64,000 bases of DNA from Flavonifractor porci (GCF_037572415.1 NZ_JBBHLB010000004.1:1-64000); one strand, 5' to 3'. Positions 41,614 through 50,139 are shown, counted from the first letter of the stretch. Numbers and translations: made by a program. Notes: generated from the sequence alone by a model not told the origin.

Positions 41614-44307
41614 ATGGCATTTCAGGCCCCAAAGCTGACCAACGCCGGAAAGGCGCTTTACTACGAAAATATGGCCGGCGCACAACTCACAATTACCACC
41701 ATCAAAATGGGAAGCGGCACACTTGCCGGGTCTATCGCCAATTTGACAGACCTGGTGGAGCCGGTAGTGGTCATTGACGCCTATGCCGCCGTTCGGGAGG
41801 GCTATGTGGACGTGTCTGGCACGTTCTCCAACGCCGACCTGGAACAGGGCTTTTACTGGCGGGAGATCGGCGTGTTTGCCGCCAACCCGGACGACCCGGA
41901 GAACCGGGAAGCGGATATTCTCTACTGCTACCAAAACGCCTATGATACGGCGGACTATATCCCCGTGGCCAGTGTGGAAACGGTGGAAAAAAATATTGCG
42001 GTGCCCATCATTGTGGGCGACGCGGCGGCGGTATCCTGCACCCTGGACCGTTCCCTGGTGCTGGCTACCCTGAAAGACCTGCAGGACCACGACAACGACC
42101 CCGACGCCCACAAGGCCCTTTTGCAGAATATCAATAAGACCCTGGAGGGCAAACAGGACAAGATCAAGGAAACCGGCCTGCTGAAAGGCACAGGGGCAAA
42201 GGTGATCCCCGCTGTACCGGGCACGGACTACCAGCCCCCCACCCAAGAACTGAGCAACAGCGACGAAATGGCCCTGACGGACACGGTGCCCTTTTTCTCC
42301 AGCGCCGCAGGCCAAAACCGAAAGGTGTCATTGGCGGTTCTAAAGGCCGCCCTGGGCGTCCAAAGCGCCAGCATTAACGTGACCACCTGCGCGGGGGCGT
42401 CCGTGGTTTGCACAGACGGAAAAACCACCCTGAACGGCGTAGGATCCACCAAGTTCTCCCTGCCGGATAACACAGGAGAATGGACCGTGACGGCCACCCT
42501 GGGCGGAGAGTCCGCCACCAGACAAGTGGAAGTCACCGGCGCCCTGCAGTACAACGTGGACCTGATGATCACCACCGGCGTAGCGGTGACGCACCCGCCC
42601 ACCAATACCGCCTATGACGTGGGGGACAAATTCGACACCACGGGCCTGGTGGTAACGGCGACGTTTGCGGACAGCACCACCGAGGACGTGACCCAGGATT
42701 GCAAGTTCTCCCCGGAAACCATGGAGGCCGACACCAAGACAGTCACAATCACCTACGAGCGGGCAGGGCGCACCCTGTCCACCACCCAGGCCGTGACCGT
42801 GCGGCAACTGTCCGGCATTTCGGTGATCACACCCCCTAATAAAAAGTCCTATTACATCGGGGAGAATTTCGACCCCGCAGGCACCGTGATCCAGGCGTCT
42901 ATGTCGGACGGCAGCACCAAAACCGTGACCGGGTGGACCTACTCCCCCACGGGGGCGCTGGCCGCAGGAAATACCACGATCACCTTTTCCTATACGGAAA
43001 ACAGCGTGACCAAGACCTGCACATATACCATCACCATCCGGGCGCTGACGTCCATTGCGGTGACGACCCCACCCAGCAAGACCACCTACAACTACGGGGA
43101 GAAATTCGCCTCCGCGGGCATGGTGATCACCGCCACCTACAACGACGGCGCCACCCGCGTGGTATCTGGATGGACATATAGCCCCACCGGCAACCTGAAC
43201 CTGTCCAACACCACAATTACCATTTCCTACGCGGAGGGCGGCACCACCAAGACCTGCACCCAGGCCATCACCGTCAAAAACACCCTGACCAGCATTTCCG
43301 TGGCCACCCCGCCCAGCAAAACAAGCTATTTCGCCGGGGAAAGTTTCAGCACAGCCGGAATGGTGATCAAAGCCACCTATGGCGACGGCAGCACCGGGAA
43401 CGTGAGCGGGTACACCTATTCCCCCACCGGCCCCCTGGCGGCCTCCAATAAGCAAATCACCATTTCCTACACATACAACGGCGCCACCAAGACCTGCACC
43501 CAGGCCATCACCGTCACCGAGATCAGCACCACGTTGAATTCCAACAGCTGGGCCACCATCCGGGCCGTTTCTGACGCCAGCAAGGGCGCCAATTACTGGA
43601 GTACAGGCGCCACCAAGACCATCACCATCAACGGCAAGGTGGGCAACACCACATTTTCCAATCTGTCCATTGATGTTTTCATTTTGGGCTTTAACCACAA
43701 TGCCAGCCGGGAGGGCGCCAACAGGATCCATTTCAAGATCGGAAAGATCGGCGGCGCCCATGTGGCCCTAGTGGATAGCAACTACAACAACAACAGTTCC
43801 TCCGCGGCCAACTTCCAAATGAACGCCAGCAACACCAACAGCGGCGGGTGGAGTGGATCCAGTATGAGAAAAACCCTGCTGGGCAACAACGGAAACCCCA
43901 CCAGTCCCCCGGCCAACAGCCTGCTGGCGGCCTTGCCTGCGGACCTCCGCGCCGTTATGAAGTCATGCACCAAGTACACCGACAACACCGGCGGCGGCAA
44001 TGATAACGCCGGATATGTCACCAGCACCACCGACTATCTGTTCCTGTTGGCAGAATTCGAGTTCCACGGCGCCCGGACCTACGCAAACAGCGCGGAAAAG
44101 AATTATCAGGCCCAATATGACTATTACAAGGCGGGAAACAGCAAGGTGCATTACAAGCACAACGCCACCGGCACGGCGGCCTATGCGTGGTGCCGTTCCC
44201 CGTATTCCGGCACCTCCGACACTTTCTGCCGTGTCGGCACCGACGGCAGCGCCGGCACCGGCACCGCCGACTGGTCGCGTGGCGTGGCCCCCGGCTTTTG
44301 CGCCTAA
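41614..44307 (+). CDS. tail fibre with Ig-like repeats and DGR-variable receptor-binding end
   Basis: The protein has 897 residues. Residues 1-165 are a tail-collar/DUF3751 fibre head (MAFQAPKLTNAGKALYYENMAGAQLTITTIKMGSG). Residues about 310-635 are four Ig-like repeats (PPxKTxY..GExF...GMVI.A...DGST..V.GWTYSPTG). Residues about 640-897 form a DUF6273-like domain that ends in the CLec-fold variable region WCRSP...FCRVGTDGSAG...WSRGVAPGFCA. The variable residues would form the ligand surface that selects host receptors. Direct neighbour of Avd, template and RT. Confidence 0.92.
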   Translation: MAFQAPKLTNAGKALYYENMAGAQLTITTIKMGSGTLAGSIANLTDLVEPVVVIDAYAAVREGYVDVSGTFSNADLEQGFYWREIGVFAANPDDPENREADILYCYQNAYDTADYIPVASVETVEKNIAVPIIVGDAAAVSCTLDRSLVLATLKDLQDHDNDPDAHKALLQNINKTLEGKQDKIKETGLLKGTGAKVIPAVPGTDYQPPTQELSNSDEMALTDTVPFFSSAAGQNRKVSLAVLKAALGVQSASINVTTCAGASVVCTDGKTTLNGVGSTKFSLPDNTGEWTVTATLGGESATRQVEVTGALQYNVDLMITTGVAVTHPPTNTAYDVGDKFDTTGLVVTATFADSTTEDVTQDCKFSPETMEADTKTVTITYERAGRTLSTTQAVTVRQLSGISVITPPNKKSYYIGENFDPAGTVIQASMSDGSTKTVTGWTYSPTGALAAGNTTITFSYTENSVTKTCTYTITIRALTSIAVTTPPSKTTYNYGEKFASAGMVITATYNDGATRVVSGWTYSPTGNLNLSNTTITISYAEGGTTKTCTQAITVKNTLTSISVATPPSKTSYFAGESFSTAGMVIKATYGDGSTGNVSGYTYSPTGPLAASNKQITISYTYNGATKTCTQAITVTEISTTLNSNSWATIRAVSDASKGANYWSTGATKTITINGKVGNTTFSNLSIDVFILGFNHNASREGANRIHFKIGKIGGAHVALVDSNYNNNSSSAANFQMNASNTNSGGWSGSSMRKTLLGNNGNPTSPPANSLLAALPADLRAVMKSCTKYTDNTGGGNDNAGYVTSTTDYLFLLAEFEFHGARTYANSAEKNYQAQYDYYKAGNSKVHYKHNATGTAAYAWCRSPYSGTSDTFCRVGTDGSAGTGTADWSRGVAPGFCA
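42571..43518 (+). repeat. four tandem Ig-like domain repeats in the fibre gene
   Basis: Units of roughly 240 bp encode successive copies that begin V[TA]xPPxxxxY and end TxTxAxTV/TYTITI. The last two are most alike in DNA, indicating recent duplication. They act as stalk spacers and allow copy-number change by recombination. Confidence 0.75.
44176..44298 (+). repeat. variable repeat 3 (VR3) in the tail fibre
   Basis: 123 bp aligned without gaps to template 44911-45033. About 18 differences fall at template adenines (AAT to TAT, AAC to GGC, AAC to GAC, AAT to CGT and others) against two at template T. The 3' block GGCGTGGCCCCCGG is unchanged. This is the hallmark of adenine-directed retromutagenesis. 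Confidence 0.92.
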
Positions 44308-44330
44308 TCGCCGCAGCAGATCCGGCTATA

Positions 44331-44354
44331 TCCCGCCCGCGGAAGCGGGCGGGA
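44331..44354 (+). other. GNRA-loop hairpin downstream of VR3
   Basis: TCCCGCCCGC-GGAA-GCGGGCGGGA, a perfect 10-bp stem 24 nt after the fibre stop. Hairpins placed here are known to raise DGR homing efficiency. The template has no such hairpin. Confidence 0.8.
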
Positions 44355-44394
44355 GAACCCCCAAGCACCAGACAAACGAAAGGAGGCGGGCGCC

Positions 44395-44850
44395 ATGTCC
44401 GTCCTAAAAGAAAAGCGCACCGTCAGCAAGGCGGAATTTGTCAACACCGCAAACCAGATCTATGTTGAAACCATCGGCTTTCTGACACGCCTTTCCGCCA
44501 GATACTCCCGGCTGCTGGCGGAGGGCGTGGCCACCCTGGCGGGTGAGGTCATGGACCACGCCGAAAAGGCCAATAAGATCTACCCATCCGACGAACAGCG
44601 GAAAGGACTGCGGCGGGAACACTTACTGGAGGCCCTGGCCTCCCTCTCCGCCCTGGACGTGCGGTTGACCCATTGCTACCTGATTATGGGCCAGAACCCA
44701 CAGGGCTGTTTTGCCGACGGCAAGGGAAAGAGCCTGCCGCCGGCGGAGGCCACCAGAAAACTGGACAACATGGCGGAAAGCCTGGGGAACCTGATCAACC
44801 AGGAGGAAACCCTGCTGCGGAACATCATGGACAGCGACAGAAAACGGTAA
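44395..44850 (+). CDS. avd: DGR accessory variability determinant (Avd-like)
   Basis: The protein has 151 residues, entirely helical, as in the four-helix-bundle Avd/bacterial 23S-IVP-like family: KAEFVNTANQIYVETIGFLTRLSARYSRLLAEGVATLAGEVMDHAEKA, LLEALASLSALDVRLTHCYLI, LDNMAESLGNLINQEETLLRNI. Avd forms a basic pentamer that binds the RT and template RNA. AAAGGAGG precedes the ATG; the template follows 60 bp after the stop. Confidence 0.85.
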   Translation: MSVLKEKRTVSKAEFVNTANQIYVETIGFLTRLSARYSRLLAEGVATLAGEVMDHAEKANKIYPSDEQRKGLRREHLLEALASLSALDVRLTHCYLIMGQNPQGCFADGKGKSLPPAEATRKLDNMAESLGNLINQEETLLRNIMDSDRKR

Positions 44851-44910
44851 ACGGTCATATGCGGGTGTATTTCTGAAAACGCGCCGGGTGGCAGGGCGGC
44901 CTTTCGGACG

Positions 44911-45033
44911 GCGGCCAATGCGTGGTGCCGTTCCCCGAATTCCAGCAACTCCAACAATTTCTGCCTTGTCAACACCGACGGCAGCGCCAACAACAACAAC
45001 GCCAACTGGTCTAATGGCGTGGCCCCCGGATTT
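44911..45033 (+). repeat. DGR template repeat (TR)
   Basis: Non-coding copy of the variable region. Its translation would contain 12 Asn, all AAY, so that changes at A cannot create stop codons. It has no Shine-Dalgarno and no start of its own, and ends in the GC block shared with VR2 and VR3. It is copied via RNA into mutagenised cDNA. Confidence 0.92.
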
Positions 45034-45234
45034 CGCACCCCTTAACGGGGCGGGTCAAATGCAGTAACCGAAAGGTGAAACGGACCCGTGCGAAAGGAGA
45101 AATACTGCCCAGGCAAAAGCCTAAAACTGCACCTTGACGGCCTTGCACGGACGCTGCTTGCATGGCGGGGTATTGCGCTAACCCGTTTCATGTGCCGGGC
45201 CAAAGTAGTTTAGACGCGCACCCACAACCCAACT
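45034..45234 (+). ncRNA. DGR RNA spacer between template and RT
   Basis: About 200 bp without an ORF between TR and the RT gene. In characterised DGRs the RNA downstream of TR is needed by RT-Avd to start cDNA synthesis. Short GC-rich pairing segments are visible, but I cannot fold it reliably. Ends of the RNA are unknown. Confidence 0.6.
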
Positions 45235-46398
45235 ATGCGAGGAGCGAATAAAAATTATATGACCAGCGAGGAGCGCCGGGAGGCGCGATACAAACGCCGC
45301 CGGAACCGGCGGCAGGCCAAACGACAGGCCCGGAGCGACGCCCTGGGCGGGATCAAAACCGTGTTCAGTTTTCGCAACCTGTTTTATTACGGGCGGAAGT
45401 GCTGCAACGGCGTCCGCTGGAAACGGTCAACCCAAAATTTTGAACTGCACCTGTTTTCCGGCACGGCGGCCCGCCGGAAGAAAATTCTTTCTGGAAAGTG
45501 GAAGCCAGGGAAAACGGCACATTTCATCCTACGGGAGCGGGGCAAGGTTCGCCCCATAGACGCGCCCCACATTGTAGACCGACAGATCTACAAGGTCCTA
45601 ACCAAGGAGGTTTTGGCCCCACTGTATGCCCCTAGTATGATATACGACAATGGAGCCAGCCAAAAGGGAAAGGGCCTGCATTTCCATTACAAGCGCCTGG
45701 GGGACCAACTGCGGCGGCACTACCGCCTCCACGGCCTCCAGGGTGCGGTCCTACTTATGGACTTCCACCATTTCTTTCCCAGCGCCCCACACGCGGCGAT
45801 CTATGAACGCCACCGGCGGCTGATCCTGGATCCAGACCTGCGGGCCATTGCGGACACGGTGGTGGCGGCGGTGCCCGGCGGTGTGGGTATGCCTCTAGGA
45901 GTGGAGCCAAGCCAACAGGAAATGGTGTCCCTGCCGTCCTCCATTGACAACTGGCTGAAATGCCAAATGTCCCTACCTGCTGCCGGCCATTACATGGACG
46001 ACTACAACGCAACGCTGGAAACAAGGGAAAAGGCGGTGGCCATCTGTAAGGGCACGATTGCCAGGGCGGAGGCCATGGGGCTGGAGATCAACCCAGCAAA
46101 ATGCAAGATCGTGGACGCCTCCAGGCCGTTCCGTTTCTGCAAAGCCAAATTCCAACTACTGCCAAACGGGCGGGTGATCGTCCATGGGTGCCGGGACGGC
46201 ATGAAGCGGGCACGGCGGAAACTTCGCCACTTCAAGAAAAAGGTGGACGCCGGAAAAATGACCGTGAAGCAAGTGGAGGAGTGGCTGCAAGGCCCTATTG
46301 CCTATTATAAAAACTTTGACGACCATGGCCGGGTCATGCACCTGCGCCGGCTATTCTATGCGATTTTCATTCAAGGAGGTTTGCCCAGCAATGTTTAA
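45235..46398 (+). CDS. DGR reverse transcriptase
   Basis: The protein has 387 residues. A basic N-terminus is followed by RT motifs: REKGKVRPIDAPHIVDRQIYKVL-like motif 1, LMDFHHFFPSAPH (motif 3, first catalytic Asp), GGVGMPLGVEPSQQEM (the GxxxSQ variant diagnostic of DGR RTs), YMDDYN (catalytic YxDD), then FCKAKFQLLPNGRV. The C-terminal thumb ends YYKNFD..MHLRRLFYAIF. ATG at 45259 is an alternative start. It makes error-prone cDNA at A positions and overlaps the next gene by 8 bp. Confidence 0.95.
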   Translation: MRGANKNYMTSEERREARYKRRRNRRQAKRQARSDALGGIKTVFSFRNLFYYGRKCCNGVRWKRSTQNFELHLFSGTAARRKKILSGKWKPGKTAHFILRERGKVRPIDAPHIVDRQIYKVLTKEVLAPLYAPSMIYDNGASQKGKGLHFHYKRLGDQLRRHYRLHGLQGAVLLMDFHHFFPSAPHAAIYERHRRLILDPDLRAIADTVVAAVPGGVGMPLGVEPSQQEMVSLPSSIDNWLKCQMSLPAAGHYMDDYNATLETREKAVAICKGTIARAEAMGLEINPAKCKIVDASRPFRFCKAKFQLLPNGRVIVHGCRDGMKRARRKLRHFKKKVDAGKMTVKQVEEWLQGPIAYYKNFDDHGRVMHLRRLFYAIFIQGGLPSNV

Positions 46399-47080
46399 GA
46401 TCACAAAGGACGGGGCCACCCTGGCCATGACCGAGGCCCCAAACTACATCAAGCGGGCGGAAAACGGGCGCTTTATCCTGTGCGGGGCCGAGGAAGCGGA
46501 GGGCGTCGCCTGTAACGGCACCCCCTACCACCTTTTGGGGCGCCCGGACATGGACGGCCTGGACACCGTGCTGCTGGAAGAGGTAGACGCCGGGGCGGAG
46601 ATCTACGCCACCCAGGAAACCACCAACGCCACGGCCAACGTGGCCACCCAGGCCGCTGTGGCCGCCCAAGTGTATGTGAGGGCGTCCACCACTATCCCGG
46701 ACGCCTCCGCCCTGCTTATGCCGGATCTGTTCACCACCTGGGCGGAAGTCATGGCAGCCGCCCAACACGGCGAGGGACACCTTGACCAGGGCGCGATTAT
46801 CAACAAAGACGGGAACCTTTTCCGCGTGGTGCCCCCTGGAGGCGTGGACCCGCTGGAAAGCCAGCTGCCCGAAGGGGAGGGTATGCTGGCGGTTTACCGC
46901 CCCATTGTACCCGATCACGCCGGAACCCTGGAGGACCCGATCCCGTATGTCTACGGGATGGACTGCCACGCCGGCCTGTATTATTCCTATGAGGGCAAAA
47001 CATGGCTGTGCAAGGCGGATATGATCCCATGCACCTGGGCGCCCGGCACTCCTGGCGTGTGGCAATGGGAGGAGGCGTAA
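46391..47080 (+). CDS. tail/virion-associated protein with carbohydrate-binding-like C-terminus
   Basis: The protein has 229 residues from ATG 46391 after AAGGAGG. MFKITKDGATLAMTEAPNYIKRAENGRFILCGAEEAEGVACNGTPYHL is a conserved phage N-terminal segment. The end, YYSYEGKTWLCKADMIPCTWAPGTPGVWQW, resembles CBM5/12 chitin/peptidoglycan-binding modules. It overlaps the RT, so it is expressed with the DGR. Probably a fibre accessory or baseplate protein. Confidence 0.7.
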   Translation: MFKITKDGATLAMTEAPNYIKRAENGRFILCGAEEAEGVACNGTPYHLLGRPDMDGLDTVLLEEVDAGAEIYATQETTNATANVATQAAVAAQVYVRASTTIPDASALLMPDLFTTWAEVMAAAQHGEGHLDQGAIINKDGNLFRVVPPGGVDPLESQLPEGEGMLAVYRPIVPDHAGTLEDPIPYVYGMDCHAGLYYSYEGKTWLCKADMIPCTWAPGTPGVWQWEEA

Positions 47081-47083
47081 ACA

Positions 47084-47479
47084 GTGGAATACATAGCGAC
47101 ACGGCGGGCGCGGATCCTGGCCATCTGCGGCCCCGTGAACATCCCGTGGGGCACCGCGGTGGAGGCTGTGGACGGCTTTCTGGTGCGGGACGGCCTGCAA
47201 CTATGTGCCGTTACCAGCCAGAACGCCCACGACTATTTCAGCCGAAACGACGACGGAAACGGCCCGGAGCGGGGGCACCTGGTCCATGCCATTATGAACA
47301 AGCTGGCCAAACGGGACAAAGACCATCAAAAACGGTGGGATCACGTTTGGGAGGATCCCGTGTGCCAGAAATACAAACAGCCGGATCCCGTGGACTTCTG
47401 GCTGTGGGACCATTCCTTTTTTGAGGCGCCGGTGGACGACCTGCGCCACATTGCCGCCCTGATCGGCGCGAGGGGGTAA
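47084..47479 (+). CDS. hypothetical phage protein
   Basis: The protein has 131 residues, GTG start 3 bp after the previous stop. CGPVNIPWGTAVEAVDGFLVRDGLQLCAVTSQNAHDYFSRNDDGNGPERG is a compact N-terminal segment often encoded just before lysis genes in Clostridia phages. The C-terminal half is Trp/Asp-rich. Role unknown. Confidence 0.65.
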   Translation: MEYIATRRARILAICGPVNIPWGTAVEAVDGFLVRDGLQLCAVTSQNAHDYFSRNDDGNGPERGHLVHAIMNKLAKRDKDHQKRWDHVWEDPVCQKYKQPDPVDFWLWDHSFFEAPVDDLRHIAALIGARG

Positions 47480-47484
47480 CGGCC

Positions 47485-47658
47485 ATGGACTACACCAAAT
47501 TGATCACGGATCTGTGTTCCGTCATAGACAGCATGAATGTGATTATACAGGCCCAGGCCGTGGAACTGGCCCAACTGGGCGCCCTCCACTATGAGGAGGA
47601 GATCGCCGCCGTCCGGCGGCGGTACGCTGCGGCAATCGGTGAGGGGGTGGGACCTTGA
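47485..47658 (+). CDS. small helical phage protein
   Basis: A 57-residue ORF, DYTKLITDLCSVIDSMNVIIQAQAVELAQLGALHYEEEIAAVRRRY, predicted as one long amphipathic helix. Start 5 bp after the previous stop, end overlapping the next TTG start. Coupling on both sides supports it. Confidence 0.65.
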   Translation: MDYTKLITDLCSVIDSMNVIIQAQAVELAQLGALHYEEEIAAVRRRYAAAIGEGVGP

Positions 47659-48098
47659 ATCTGGAGGAAATTCTGCTGGGCGGCGGGGGCACCATGCTGG
47701 TGGCCATGACACTGATCCAGATCTCACCCATCAAACTGGATCCCTGGTCCGCCATTGCGCGGGCCATTGGGAGGGCCATCAACAAGGAAGTGCTGGCCAA
47801 ACTGGGGGAAATGGAAGAAACCCAGGCCGACACCCGGCGAATTTTAGACGACCACATAAAGGTGGACGACGAAAGAGCCGCGGACACCCACCGGACCAGG
47901 ATCCTGCAATTCAACAATGAATTGTTGCGGGATATTCCGCACACGCGGGAGGAGTTCATAGAGATTCTGGCAGAAATCGACTATTACGAGCGGTTTAGCA
48001 AAGCACACCCGGACTACCAGAACAACCGCGCCACCCATGCGGTGGCCAATATCAGCCGCGTATATGACGACCGGCTGATCAAGCATGATTTTTTGTAA
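47655..48098 (+). CDS. single-span membrane protein before lysis cassette
   Basis: The protein has 147 residues from a TTG overlapping the previous stop. One hydrophobic N-terminal segment (GGGGTMLVAMTLIQI), then a charged helical region (EETQADTRRILDDHIKVDDERAADTHRTRILQFNNELL). The architecture matches phage holin-associated or XkdX/XhlA-region proteins. Function not firm. Confidence 0.65.
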   Translation: MNLEEILLGGGGTMLVAMTLIQISPIKLDPWSAIARAIGRAINKEVLAKLGEMEETQADTRRILDDHIKVDDERAADTHRTRILQFNNELLRDIPHTREEFIEILAEIDYYERFSKAHPDYQNNRATHAVANISRVYDDRLIKHDFL

Positions 48099-48114
48099 GG
48101 AGGCCGCCGGAAAT

Positions 48115-48522
48115 ATGAAACTGCCGATTATGGCCGCCCTGGCCATGTCTGTGGGCACGATCCTGGGGTTTCTTCTGTGCTGTGCCACCGTGGGCAGACT
48201 GCGGCAGCAGGGACACACACCCCGAAAAAGCGCCCGAGCAAGGGACAAGCCCACAAAAATGGGCGTCATGGATAAAGTGCTGATCCTGGAGGCTGTGATC
48301 CTGGTGGCCTACACTGTGGCCGCCCTGGCCGTGTTTTGGCACACCGGAAACGAACCTGCCACCCTGACCGCCTGCGTGTTTGGCGTCTGCGGACTGGAAA
48401 ACGGTGTCATGGGCTGGATCAAGACCAACAAGGACAAGGCGGCGGACGCCGCCAGAATGAGCGGAGGCGTTCCGAACGGGCCGGAGCCTGAACGGAAAGA
48501 ACCGCCGGACGTTGGAATATAG
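48115..48522 (+). CDS. two-span membrane protein (holin candidate)
   Basis: The protein has 135 residues from ATG 48115 after AAGGAGG. Two hydrophobic spans (IMAALAMSVGTILGFLLCC and VLILEAVILVAYTVAALAVFW) surround a basic cytoplasmic loop; the C-terminus is polar. It precedes the endolysin. May be a holin or antiholin alongside the 49536 protein. Confidence 0.65.
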   Translation: MKLPIMAALAMSVGTILGFLLCCATVGRLRQQGHTPRKSARARDKPTKMGVMDKVLILEAVILVAYTVAALAVFWHTGNEPATLTACVFGVCGLENGVMGWIKTNKDKAADAARMSGGVPNGPEPERKEPPDVGI

Positions 48523-48535
48523 GAGGGAAACAGGT

Positions 48536-49516
48536 ATGACAGAAAACCAACTGCGGCAGAAAGTGGCCGACATTATCAACGCATGGGTGGGGGCGACCAA
48601 AGGGAGCGCCAAACACCTGGAGATCCTGGCGATTTACAACGGCCACAAGCCGCTGGCCAGAGGATATAAGGTGAAAACAACGGACGCCTATTGCGCCACC
48701 ACCGTCAGCGCGGCATACATCAAGGCAGGGATCGCGGAATTCACCGGGACCGAGTGCGGCGTTGAGAAATACACCGTAGTGGCCAAAGGCAAAGGCATTT
48801 GGGTGGAAAACGACGCGCACACCCCCAAGATCGGGGACGCCTGTGTGTATGACTGGGACGACACCGGAAAGGGCGATTGCACCGGATCCGGGGATCACAT
48901 CGGAATTGTCACCCAACTGGGCGGCGGCACCTTTATAGTGACAGAGGGGAACATGACCGGTGGCAAGGTAGGCAAGCGCACCATGGCGATCAACGGGAAG
49001 TATATTCGCGGGTTTATCTGCCCGGACTTTGCCGCCATTGCCAAGAAAATGGGCGGAGCGTCCGGCGGAACTACAACGGGAGGCCAGACCATCCACACGG
49101 TAAAAGCCGGCGACACCCTTTCCAAGATTGCCAGCGCATACAAAACCACTGTTGACGCACTGGTGGAAATCAACGCCATTAAAAATAAAAATCTGATCCG
49201 GGTGGGCCAGGTTCTTATGCTCCAGGACACACCGCAAGCCGCCGCGGATAAACTGGAGGCCCTGGGCGTGATCAATTCCCCGGACTACTGGGCGGGAGCC
49301 GCGGAGGCCGGAAAGGTGAAATATCTGGATCTGCTGCTGAAAGCGGCGGCGCAGGCAATCACCAAAGCAGGGCCGCGCACCAACACGCCGGAGGAGGGCG
49401 TGGACGCCCTGGCGGCTGCCGGCGTCATTAACTCCCCGGACTACTGGCGGAGCATTTACGGCACATTCCCCTCCCTGGACCTGCTGCTGTGCGCCCTGGG
49501 CGGGGCTGTGAAATAA
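48536..49516 (+). CDS. endolysin with NlpC/CHAP-like domain, LysM and two SPDYW modules
   Basis: The protein has 326 residues. Residues 1-170 are a Cys-peptidase-like/CHAP fold (TTDAYCATTVSAAYIKAG with the nucleophile, GDHIGIVTQLGGGTFIVTEGN with the His). A LysM at about 185-230 (IHTVKAGDTLSKIASAYKTTVDALVEINAI...RVGQVLML) and two ~50-residue INSPDYW modules follow. It cleaves wall peptides at lysis. The SPDYW module is shared with the tail hub. Confidence 0.88.
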   Translation: MTENQLRQKVADIINAWVGATKGSAKHLEILAIYNGHKPLARGYKVKTTDAYCATTVSAAYIKAGIAEFTGTECGVEKYTVVAKGKGIWVENDAHTPKIGDACVYDWDDTGKGDCTGSGDHIGIVTQLGGGTFIVTEGNMTGGKVGKRTMAINGKYIRGFICPDFAAIAKKMGGASGGTTTGGQTIHTVKAGDTLSKIASAYKTTVDALVEINAIKNKNLIRVGQVLMLQDTPQAAADKLEALGVINSPDYWAGAAEAGKVKYLDLLLKAAAQAITKAGPRTNTPEEGVDALAAAGVINSPDYWRSIYGTFPSLDLLLCALGGAVK

Positions 49517-49535
49517 AATTGAGGAGGACATACAC

Positions 49536-49874
49536 ATGGAAACCATTATGCAGTACATTCCCCTGGCGGTGTCCGCCGTCCTGCTGGCGGCCCTGATCCT
49601 GACCGTGATCACCAACATCATCACCCAGGTGATCAAGAAAGTTACCTGGGACAAGATCCCCACCAACATCCTGGCGGTGGTGGTGGCCATGGCTGTGACC
49701 CTTGTGGCGTTCTTCACCCTGTGCCAGATTATGGGGTGGGCCGTCACCTGGTACATGGTGGCCGGGTCCGTGGCCCTGGGGCTGTTCGTGGCCTATGCGG
49801 CTATGTTCGGATTTGACAAGCTGCGGGAGGCCCTGGAACAGATCACCGACTGGAACAAAGACGAAACGGAGTAA
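49536..49874 (+). CDS. holin-like three-span membrane protein
   Basis: The protein has 112 residues with spans near 8-33, 47-69 and 75-94 (VSAVLLAALILTVITNII, ILAVVVAMAVTLVAFFTL, WYMVAGSVALGLFVAYAAMF) and an acidic tail. Follows the endolysin with GAGGAGG. Likely the holin that releases it. A strong terminator ends the operon. Confidence 0.8.
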   Translation: METIMQYIPLAVSAVLLAALILTVITNIITQVIKKVTWDKIPTNILAVVVAMAVTLVAFFTLCQIMGWAVTWYMVAGSVALGLFVAYAAMFGFDKLREALEQITDWNKDETE

Positions 49875-49913
49875 AGAGAACCCCCGGCACTTGAGCGGTG
49901 CCGGGGGTTCTCT
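49875..49913. terminator. terminator after the late operon
   Basis: AGAGAACCCCCGGCAC pairs perfectly with its complement around TTGAGCG: a 16-bp stem between the convergent late operon and minus-strand small genes. Confidence 0.85.
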
Positions 49914-49917
49914 GTAT

Positions 49918-50139
49918 TCACGCGATTGCCTCCAGTTCCATATCCTCAATTTCGGCCCAGGTAAACCCCAGGCGGTGCATATCGTCCCCAACATTGGAGA
50001 GAACCACACTAGCCTCCATGGTGAGGTCCGCATAACACCGTGCGGCGAACATCTTATAGACTTCCACAGCACGTTCTATGGTAAAAACCCGGATATTACC
50101 AACCGTGGCCCCATACTTCCCGTTTTGCTTAATCAGCAT
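49918..50139 (-). CDS. hypothetical small phage protein
   Basis: The protein has 73 residues from the ATG at 50139 after AAAGGTGG: MLIKQNGKYGATVGNIRVFTIERAVEVYKMFAARCYADLTMEASVVL. A small alpha/beta protein in a minus-strand operon divergent from the repressor-like gene, so probably early or lysogenic. A GTG at 50151 is less likely. Confidence 0.65.
   Translation of the reverse strand: MLIKQNGKYGATVGNIRVFTIERAVEVYKMFAARCYADLTMEASVVLSNVGDDMHRLGFTWAEIEDMELEAIA

Noticed and set aside
42571..43518. Regularly spaced repeats as a CRISPR array
   Set aside because: Units are ~240 bp, coding, degenerate and translate as Ig-like domains of the tail fibre. No spacers or Cas genes.
44911..45044. Template repeat as the end of a protein-coding gene
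   Set aside because: It is open in the VR frame, but upstream the frame has no start with a ribosome site and hits stops. The adenine-rich pattern and location fit a non-coding DGR template.
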